A DNA stretch of 22,503 nucleotides from a virus. Below the pieces are notes generated by a model, which was not told the DNA's origin, ran no database searches, and saw nothing but the letters and a program-made list of their open reading frames with translations. Position numbers and translations under genes: made by a program. Of this stretch, positions 18,434 to 22,503 are shown in pieces; position 1 is the stretch's first letter; every line of letters begins with the position of its first letter. Where the stretch lies: the IMG/VR virus record IMGVR_UViG_3300022885_000084, positions 1 to 22,503 of that record; one strand, given 5' to 3'.

Positions 18434-19852
18434 TTAGTTAAACACGTTAAATTCAGAATCAGTTTGGAATTGCATAGGCTGATAGTTTTTAATTCTTGCT
18501 TTTCTTAATGACATAACACAATATCTCATTGCAGATATTACATCATCATGTGCAGGAACTATTTTACCATCTTTTCTATGATACATCCTTAATTCTTCTA
18601 ACAGTTTACTTTGATTTCTAAAGATTTTCAACCTTTTAGTTTGCATTCTTGTTAATATTTCCATAATACCTGCTTCTACAGAATTTCCACCACTTCCTTC
18701 TTTCATTCCATTTGAAGGTGGATTACTAAAATGATCTCTTAACATATTAACACTTTCTCTTTTATATTGATCTGTAAGATTTTTTCCCGATCCTTTATCT
18801 GCTTGTCTTCCATCCATAGGCCATACTACAGGAATCCATTTACCTCTACCATTTATAGCAGATGCATGAACGGGTACTGTTTCTTGCCTCATAGCATAAC
18901 AATCATAAATATATACAATATCAGTATCTCTATCCCATGTTATCCAGACAACAGCAGTAGGGTGATCCCATCCAAAATCTATTCCACACAATCTGGGCCA
19001 ATGAGTAGGTATATCTATAGGATCGCATAATATATCTTCTTCTACTATTGGGAATACTAAACCAGAACCTAATTGTGGAATACCTCTTTCTCTCATTTTT
19101 CTTTCGTGTGGTGGTAATGCAGATAAAATTTGTTCTCTAATTTCTTTAGTCATGTGAGGTGCATCATCCCAACCTGCTGTAATTAATGCTTGACCTTCTT
19201 TTAAATTATTTACAAACTGTGCAACTGTTTCTGTCATCCCTTGTTCTGGAGTAAAAGTCATAAAAACAATGCCACCTTTATCAGCTGTTCTTGTTAATGA
19301 TTGTGAATATATACCTTGTGGTGGTTCTTCATCTAGCCAAACAACATCAACTGCTTCACCCATCCATTTTTCTTTACCCATATCATAAGATTTAAAACCT
19401 ATTCTAGAATAATTGCCAGATTTATGTTTTACCACTAATGAACTTAATGCATTTGGTACACCAGCTTTTCTAACTGTGTTTCCAATATCCTTTAAGGGAA
19501 TAGAGCCTGTGCCAAACGCAGATGGATCATCTGGCTGACCAGTAAGTTCTTTTTGACAGACATCCCTTGTAGTTTCATTTGAAACTCCCCCGACCCATAT
19601 ACGAACTGGTCTATCAAATTTTCTGCCTTCCCACCATGCAGGGTATTTACCTGTAGCATGATATGCAATTTCCATTGCCCCACTAAAAGACTTACCGACC
19701 CTATTTCCCGCCATTAATAATCTTTGTGTTGCTTTAGAATTATGAAATTTTTTTTGGTAGTCATAAGGAGCATATCGTTCTAAACGATTAGTGGATTCTC
19801 TCCTTTCTAATTCTTTTGCTATATGTACAGCTTTTTCTAAAAGGTCTTCCAT
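18434..19852 (-). CDS. Terminase large subunit
   Basis: This 472-residue ATPase-nuclease packages DNA. Residues 48-55 (AGNRVGKS) are the Walker A motif, and VVWLDEEPP (170-178) is Walker B with the catalytic Glu. The coupling region VFMTFTPEQG is at 196-205. The nuclease domain shows GIDFGWDHPTA at 290-300 (first metal Asp) and HDDVISAMRYC at 435-445 (last metal Asp). The ATG directly abuts the stop of the 55-residue gene upstream (TAAATG). Unlike T7, where the terminase lies after the fibre gene, the gene here lies upstream of the portal, as in BPP-1-type and HTVC010P-type phages. The last is from memory of those families. Confidence 0.95.
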   Translation of the reverse strand: MEDLLEKAVHIAKELERRESTNRLERYAPYDYQKKFHNSKATQRLLMAGNRVGKSFSGAMEIAYHATGKYPAWWEGRKFDRPVRIWVGGVSNETTRDVCQKELTGQPDDPSAFGTGSIPLKDIGNTVRKAGVPNALSSLVVKHKSGNYSRIGFKSYDMGKEKWMGEAVDVVWLDEEPPQGIYSQSLTRTADKGGIVFMTFTPEQGMTETVAQFVNNLKEGQALITAGWDDAPHMTKEIREQILSALPPHERKMRERGIPQLGSGLVFPIVEEDILCDPIDIPTHWPRLCGIDFGWDHPTAVVWITWDRDTDIVYIYDCYAMRQETVPVHASAINGRGKWIPVVWPMDGRQADKGSGKNLTDQYKRESVNMLRDHFSNPPSNGMKEGSGGNSVEAGIMEILTRMQTKRLKIFRNQSKLLEELRMYHRKDGKIVPAHDDVISAMRYCVMSLRKARIKNYQPMQFQTDSEFNVFN

Positions 19853-20020
19853 TTATTTTTTAGCTATTTTATCTTTATTAATTCCTTTTTTAATTACATA
19901 GCTTTGTGTGCCATTAGCACCTGTATTTACTTCTTTTTTTAAATTTTTAAACAAACTCATTTCAATAATTTTCTTATAGTTGTCTTTTAAATATTTTTCA
20001 ATTACTTTGTTATCTCTCAT
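19853..20020 (-). CDS. 55-residue protein directly upstream of the terminase large subunit
   Basis: A basic 55-residue protein (MRDNKVIEKYLKDNYKKIIE at the start, INKDKIAKK at the end) is encoded, and its stop abuts the terminase ATG. The start lies 11 bases inside the previous tiny gene. The N-terminal half looks helical. I do not recognise a family; its placement suggests co-translation with the terminase. It is not a recognisable small terminase subunit, which is encoded further right. Confidence 0.65.
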   Translation of the reverse strand: MRDNKVIEKYLKDNYKKIIEMSLFKNLKKEVNTGANGTQSYVIKKGINKDKIAKK

Positions 20021-20123
20021 TTTTATAACCTAAACCAGTTTTTCTATCACTATAAAGTTTTTGCCACGACCAAGAACTTAATTTAGTTGACCAATGATAT
20101 ATAAATAACACTATTGGCTTCAT
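20010..20123 (-). CDS. 37-residue Trp-rich small protein
   Basis: A short frame begins with MKPIVLFIYHW and continues with SSWSWQKLYSD and GLGYKNER. The ATG overlaps the stop of the preceding small gene (ATGA), and its own 3' end overlaps the next by 11 bases. Three Trp and several Tyr in 37 residues are distinctive. Similar tiny proteins occur, to my recollection, in marine phages, but their function is unknown. Confidence 0.55.
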   Translation of the reverse strand: MKPIVLFIYHWSTKLSSWSWQKLYSDRKTGLGYKNER

Positions 20124-20209
20124 CTTACTGGCCCACCAAAGACAGCCAATAAACAGATCATTATAATCAATATTCCTGTAAAATAATAATTCATCCTATC
20201 AGTCTCCAT
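20120..20209 (-). CDS. 29-residue single-span membrane peptide
   Basis: This frame is METDRMNYYFTGILIIMICL followed by LAVFGGPVR. One hydrophobic span of about 18 residues is flanked by charged ends. The first ATG overlaps the upstream stop (TAATG); an alternative ATG at 20194, with GGAG nine bases before it, would give 24 residues. It could be a small membrane protein or lysis-related peptide, but nothing beyond hydrophobicity supports this. Confidence 0.5.
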   Translation of the reverse strand: METDRMNYYFTGILIIMICLLAVFGGPVR

Positions 20210-20364
20210 TATTCGTATTCAACCTCATTTTCCCAAGTTTTATCATCAGCTTTTGTTTTACAATTACAATACTCACAAGTACATACCCCATACTCATCTG
20301 CATGAAGTTCCTCTTTACAATGACAATCGTGATGACAGTTAGTGCATTTATCTACCTTGGCCAT
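20209..20364 (-). CDS. 51-residue Cys-rich, probable zinc-binding protein
   Basis: Eight Cys occur in two clusters: C7-x2-C10-x3-C14-x-C16 and C28-x-C30-x2-C33-x-C35, with His at 11, 12, 15 and 21. The middle reads EELHADEYGVCTCEY and the C-terminal tail is acidic. This looks like a compact zinc-binding protein. AAGAGG precedes the ATG. The start overlaps the previous gene by 17 bases and the end overlaps the next by one. Partner and function are unknown. Confidence 0.7.
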   Translation of the reverse strand: MAKVDKCTNCHHDCHCKEELHADEYGVCTCEYCNCKTKADDKTWENEVEYE

Positions 20365-20470
20365 TATACCTCTTAAATGTTGAGCTTTTATTTAACGACT
20401 TACTATGCCTACGAGGCCTTTTAGGTGGCTTATCTCTAGGAGTATAAGTTGAAAAATTTTGTTTAGCCAT
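20348..20470 (-). CDS. 40-residue Arg/Lys-rich small protein
   Basis: This highly basic frame contains YTPRDKPPKRPRRHSKSLNK and ends TFKRYNGQGR. Small basic proteins of this design (KRP-R-H-KSLNK...KRY-GQGR) recur in marine phages as far as I recall, with no known function; nucleic acid binding is plausible from the charge alone. The ATG begins six bases after a TATAAT box, so its mRNA may have almost no leader. The 3' end overlaps the Cys-rich gene by 17 bases. Confidence 0.65.
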   Translation of the reverse strand: MAKQNFSTYTPRDKPPKRPRRHSKSLNKSSTFKRYNGQGR

Positions 20471-20476
20471 AATATA

Positions 20477-20504
20477 ATTATAGCATTATTTATCTTTTTG
20501 TATA
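20477..20504 (-). promoter_or_regulatory. Extended -10 promoter at the head of the tiny-gene and terminase unit
   Basis: TGCTATAATTATA occurs here with TATAAT at 20482-20477. The same 13 bases occur in the capsid promoter. A weak -35 (TATACA) lies 16 bases upstream. The predicted start falls on or next to the ATG at 20470, implying a leaderless or nearly leaderless mRNA. Confidence 0.5.
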
Positions 20505-20725
20505 TATTTTCTGCGTAGCTTCCTAGGTGTTGCTAACTCAAAAATTTCTGCGGTGGTCATATGTTCTTTATCGTCAAAGCCATTATGATTTGTTTTAGTA
20601 ACTTCGTATCTATCAACCAGTACATACCTATATACATAGTTACCCTTTTGAAAGTGTAGCAAAGCATTCGGTTTAACTATTTGTATAAACTTACGCATAC
20701 CCTTACATAGTTTACTTTTTATCAT
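20486..20725 (-). CDS. 79-residue basic protein of unknown function
   Basis: The protein starts MIKSKLCKGMRKFIQIVKPN and contains QKGNYVYRYVLVDRYEVTKT, then MTTAEIFELATPRKLRRKYI. It is basic and looks like a small mixed alpha/beta domain. TAGGT lies about eight bases before the ATG. The GTTAA dyad just upstream could regulate it. No family is recognised; a DNA-binding role is possible from charge only. Confidence 0.65.
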   Translation of the reverse strand: MIKSKLCKGMRKFIQIVKPNALLHFQKGNYVYRYVLVDRYEVTKTNHNGFDDKEHMTTAEIFELATPRKLRRKYIQKDK

Positions 20726-20736
20726 TATTCAACCTA

Positions 20737-20757
20737 TTAACTTTGGTTAATATTAAC
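20737..20757. promoter_or_regulatory. Operator-like dyad upstream of the 79-residue gene
   Basis: TTAAC-TTTG-GTTAA is an inverted repeat, followed by an overlapping perfect palindrome GTTAATATTAAC (20746-20757). A near copy lies in the divergent control region at 21586-21600. A repressor site is suggested, not shown. Confidence 0.4.
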
Positions 20758-21000
20758 AAATACTCCCCGCTGGGCGAAAGGAAGCATTATTATTATAGGC
20801 AAAGTGAAGTTTGGGGGGTAGGGGGGTGTTAAAACCTCTTTATTTTTAAGAAATGATGATCTTCTCTATGCGTGACGTAGAGCTGTCACACCTATTACAT
20901 AGGGAACATGGGGGAATTGTACCAGATCAAGCCTGTTTGCCCTCGTGTGTGCGTGTGTGTGTGATGTAAAGGGTATTCTTGCCTTATACCTAGCCTTCTC

Positions 21001-21070
21001 TATCTCTTATCTTGTGTGTTGTCTTATCTCTTATGTTGTGGCCCTATGTTATGGGCCTTATGTTCTCGCC
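21001..21070. repeat. Degenerate direct repeats beside terS
   Basis: TATCTCTTATCTTGTG (21001) and TATCTCTTATGTTGTG (21025) differ at one position and are 24 bases apart. They run into CTTATGTTGTGGCC, CTATGTTATGGGCC and CTTATGTTCTCGCC (21030-21070), an array of 13-14 base units. The middle two form a GGCCC/GGGCC hairpin. The array ends just downstream of the terS stop. Confidence 0.6.
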
Positions 21071-21084
21071 CTCTCTCTTACTGT

Positions 21085-21498
21085 TTAATTGAGTTCGTTC
21101 TTATTGATTGCTAGAGTATTAATAAGATGATCTAATTCCGCCCGAAGTTCTTGATCTGTCTTTCTATGCGTCACGTCCTCGATCTTCGTAGTTGTTTGAT
21201 AGCCTGTTCTATCAAGTAAAGAATTCACCGCTTGAAGTCTGGTACTCGGTGGGATTTTAGGGTCACTAACTAACTTTGTTAATACATCAACCGCTATTGG
21301 TACTGATCCGCTTAATATCTTTTTTGTTGCTGTTTCAATCTCGGTGTGTAGTTTGTTTTTAAGTTCGTAGCCTTGTTGCTCCGCCGTTGCTTTAGAATAT
21401 CCCGCCTTGATACATGAGGCCGTAGCGTTGCCCGTAGAGCTAAAGTATTCAATAAACAATTTTTGTTTGTCTGTAAGGTTTCTAATCATATTAGGCAT
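21085..21498 (-). CDS. terS: Terminase small subunit
   Basis: This 137-residue protein has a classic terminase small subunit N-terminus: LTDKQKLFIEYFSSTGNATA, then IKAGYSKATAEQQGYELKNK, the DNA-binding helix-turn-helix pattern of the Terminase_2 family. The middle region (VDVLTKLVSDPKIPPSTRLQ, then AVNSLLDRTG) is the family's oligomerisation part. It would select phage DNA and stimulate the large subunit, which is about 1.2 kb away on the same strand. The ATG at 21498 abuts a TATAAT; a second ATG at 21489 (MIRNLTDKQ) is equally possible if transcription starts at that promoter, as the first would then fall outside the transcript. Confidence 0.9.
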   Translation of the reverse strand: MPNMIRNLTDKQKLFIEYFSSTGNATASCIKAGYSKATAEQQGYELKNKLHTEIETATKKILSGSVPIAVDVLTKLVSDPKIPPSTRLQAVNSLLDRTGYQTTTKIEDVTHRKTDQELRAELDHLINTLAINKNELN

Positions 21499-21527
21499 AT
21501 TATAACCTAAAGGTTTAAAAAGAACAA
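21499..21527 (-). promoter_or_regulatory. Candidate leftward promoter for terS
   Basis: On the minus strand TTGTTC (21527-21522), 17 bases, then TATAAT (21504-21499). The -10 abuts the first ATG. The -35 matches consensus at only three positions. Confidence 0.5.
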
Positions 21528-21556
21528 TACATGAACAAATATAATTTAATTAACTG

Positions 21557-21586
21557 TTGACATATGTTTTATGTTGGTTTAATACT
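21557..21586 (+). promoter_or_regulatory. Candidate rightward promoter of the plus-strand genes
   Basis: A perfect TTGACA (21557-21562) is followed by 17-18 bases and TAATACT. The -10 is imperfect. An operator-like dyad overlaps the expected start. Confidence 0.6.
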
Positions 21587-21600
21587 TAACTTATGTTAAT
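21586..21600. promoter_or_regulatory. Operator-like dyad at the rightward promoter
   Basis: TTAACTTATGTTAAT matches the 20737 site at 13 of 15 bases and is a TTAAC/GTTAA inverted repeat with a 4-base spacer. Another TTAAC half-site lies at 21550-21554. Its place near the start of transcription suits repression. Confidence 0.4.
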
Positions 21601-21619
21601 TAAAATAGGAGATAGAACA

Positions 21620-21685
21620 ATGGAGCATTTTTATTTAGCTTTAGTAATAGCGGTTGTAATAACTTTAATATGGGGTCAAAAATGA
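21620..21685 (+). CDS. 21-residue small hydrophobic peptide
   Basis: MEHFYLALVIAVVITLIWGQ then K, a single hydrophobic span. A strong ribosome site (AGGAGATAGAACA) precedes the ATG, and the stop overlaps the next start (ATGA). The clean ribosome site and overlap support a real gene; its function is unknown, and a small membrane protein is likely. Confidence 0.6.
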   Translation: MEHFYLALVIAVVITLIWGQK

Positions 21686-21828
21686 ATTGGATAGAATATA
21701 TTAAACAAGCGATCAAGGTAGGATTAGAAAGCCCTATCCCGTACAAAGTAATACCTTACAAAAATGGTATTGGAATTAGAAAAATTGAATTTATTAATAA
21801 AAACTTAACAACACAAAGGGGGGTTTAA
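21682..21828 (+). CDS. 48-residue protein of unknown function
   Basis: The frame starts MNWIEYIKQAIKVGLESPIP and continues YKVIPYKNGIGIRKIEFINK, ending NLTTQRGV. It begins in the ATGA overlap with the small membrane peptide. An amphipathic N-terminal helix is followed by beta-like segments. No family recognised. Confidence 0.6.
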   Translation: MNWIEYIKQAIKVGLESPIPYKVIPYKNGIGIRKIEFINKNLTTQRGV

Positions 21829-21829
21829 T

Positions 21830-22246
21830 ATGGGTACTAGAGCGGTTTATACATTTATTGATGATACTGAAAAAACGCACCATGTCTTTAAACATTGGGA
21901 CAACTATCCTAGCGGGGCTATGGAATTTTTAAACAATGCATTGCCTTATGCTTGGGAGTTGCCTCGTTTTGAGGCTTGTGAGTTTAGTGCGTCATTTATT
22001 GCAAGTAATAAGCAGAAGGGTGGCGGTGATTTTAGATTGGCTAAACATTGGGACAAGTTCGGTGATCTTGATTATCGTTATGAAATCACTCTAAAAGATA
22101 AAAAATTATATGTTAAAATCTTTGAGAGGGATTGGTTAAAAACAAAAGGCTTTAGTGATAAAAAGTATTTTTTATTAGATGAGGGTTTTTTGTTTAATTT
22201 AATCGAAAAATATAAGGGAGATGAGAATGCTAGAGCAATCAATTAA
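21830..22246 (+). CDS. Conserved-looking phage protein of unknown function (138 residues)
   Basis: The N-terminus MGTRAVYTFIDDTEKTHHVF then KHWDNYPSGA resembles a family of small phage and bacterial proteins that open MGTRA and contain a KHWDNYP-like motif; to my knowledge they lack an assigned function. A second aromatic KHWDKFGDLDYRYEI follows near residue 72. A G-rich ribosome site (AAAGGGGGGTTTAAT) precedes the ATG, one base after the previous stop. The 3' end overlaps the next gene by 20 bases. It is probably an early gene, judged from strand and promoter. Confidence 0.8.
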   Translation: MGTRAVYTFIDDTEKTHHVFKHWDNYPSGAMEFLNNALPYAWELPRFEACEFSASFIASNKQKGGGDFRLAKHWDKFGDLDYRYEITLKDKKLYVKIFERDWLKTKGFSDKKYFLLDEGFLFNLIEKYKGDENARAIN

Positions 22247-22397
22247 AGTTAATGAGCCTAAAATAATTGAGCCTAAAGACGAATTAACTCAAAAAGAAGA
22301 TGATTTTTTAGATAATCTTGGGCTATCTCGTGACGATTTAGATGATAGCGGGGATATGCTAGACGATTTAAAACAAATTGCGGGGTTTGATGAGTAA
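22227..22397 (+). CDS. 56-residue acidic protein
   Basis: The frame starts MLEQSIKVNEPKIIEPKDEL and contains DDFLDNLGLSRDDLDDSGDM, then LDDLKQIAGFDE. It is strongly acidic, with repeated Asp-Asp-Leu. GGGAG lies six bases before the ATG; an ATG at 22221 in the same frame is less well placed. It overlaps the genes on both sides. A DNA-mimic or protein-binding role is only suggested by the charge. Confidence 0.6.
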   Translation: MLEQSIKVNEPKIIEPKDELTQKEDDFLDNLGLSRDDLDDSGDMLDDLKQIAGFDE

Positions 22398-22503
22398 ATA
22401 CAGTTTTAAAATAACAAAGGGGGTTTATGTTTTAAAAACTAAAAATGAAACAATTACGGGGCGGTCATATTTTGATTGCCTCGTAAAAATGGCAAAAACA
22501 CCG
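22390..22503 (+). CDS. Unknown protein, 5' part (runs off the window)
   Basis: The first 38 codons are visible (MSKYSFKITKGVYVLKTKNE then TITGRSYFDCLVKMA). The ATG lies within the last codons of the acidic gene, with GGGG four bases before it. The frame is open to the window edge. No family recognised. Confidence 0.5.
   Translation, partial: MSKYSFKITKGVYVLKTKNETITGRSYFDCLVKMAKTP

Larger units (their letters stand above)
20726..21084. other. Non-coding gap with unusual composition between terS and the 79-residue gene
   Basis: This gap of about 360 bases is richer in G and T (plus strand) than its neighbours. It holds a GTTAA dyad (20737-20757), GGGGGGTAGGGGGG (20813-20826), a hairpin CTCTATG-CGTGA-CGTAGAG (20864-20882, with one T-G pair), an alternating TG/CG tract (20944-20963) and degenerate direct repeats (21001-21070). 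A 38-codon plus frame at 20853 lacks a good ribosome site, so I treat it as chance. TATAAT at 20797-20792 on the minus strand has no -35 that I can see. Confidence 0.6.

Noticed and set aside
20853-20969. A 38-codon plus-strand frame in the non-coding gap
   Set aside because: It lacks a good ribosome site, runs through the TG tract giving a low-complexity end, and lies between minus-strand genes.
21040-21057. GGCCC/GGGCC hairpin as a terminator after terS
   Set aside because: The stem is only five pairs and no T run follows on either strand, so it fits the repeat array better.
1-22503. Diversity-generating retroelement, CRISPR array, tRNA or integrase
   Set aside because: BPP-1-like virion genes prompted a search, but no reverse transcriptase, template repeat, spaced palindromic repeats, cloverleaf or recombinase motif is apparent.

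Overview
The window is part of a tailed-phage genome (or prophage) with a T7-like podovirus virion. It is AT-rich. Nearly all genes lie on the minus strand, packed with 1- to 20-base overlaps and TAATG or ATGA start-stop junctions. Reading the minus strand from right to left, the order is terminase small subunit, a run of tiny genes, terminase large subunit, two related small proteins around an acetyltransferase-like gene, portal, Bbp19-like protein, scaffold, capsid, decoration-like protein, tail tubular A, tail tubular B, a gp14-like protein, a small protein, a gp15-like protein, a 2308-residue gp16-like ejection protein, and the start of a tail fibre or spike. The families and AT-rich composition fit short-tailed phages of AT-rich marine bacteria such as SAR11. 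That host guess is inference; no host marker, integrase, RNA polymerase, lysis gene or tRNA is visible.

Layout. Positions 1-13204 hold the tail and ejection module. Positions 13224-14839 form a self-contained capsid unit: a consensus-like promoter with an extended -10, a leader of about 180 nt with inverted repeats, the capsid gene, a decoration-like gene and a hairpin terminator. Positions 14829-19852 hold scaffold, portal and the terminase large subunit. Positions 19853-20470 hold five tiny overlapping genes, one encoding an eight-cysteine protein. Positions 20726-21084 are the only long gap. It is richer in G and C, with G6 tracts, a TG-alternating tract and degenerate direct repeats beside terS, so it is a candidate packaging or replication site. 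Positions 21499-21619 are a divergent control region. The plus-strand genes to its right (21620 to the window end) are small, of unknown function, and look like the early side.

How it works together. The small and large terminase subunits would load DNA through the portal into a shell built on the scaffold from capsid and decoration proteins. Tubular A and B build the tail. The gp14-, gp15- and gp16-like proteins are carried inside the head and ejected to make a channel across the envelope. The fibre binds the host. The most unusual gene is the gp16-like giant: it joins a lytic-transglycosylase-like segment, an Ala/Gly-rich hydrophobic stretch, a HEIGH plus ELFAD metallopeptidase-like signature and a long C-terminal region in one chain.
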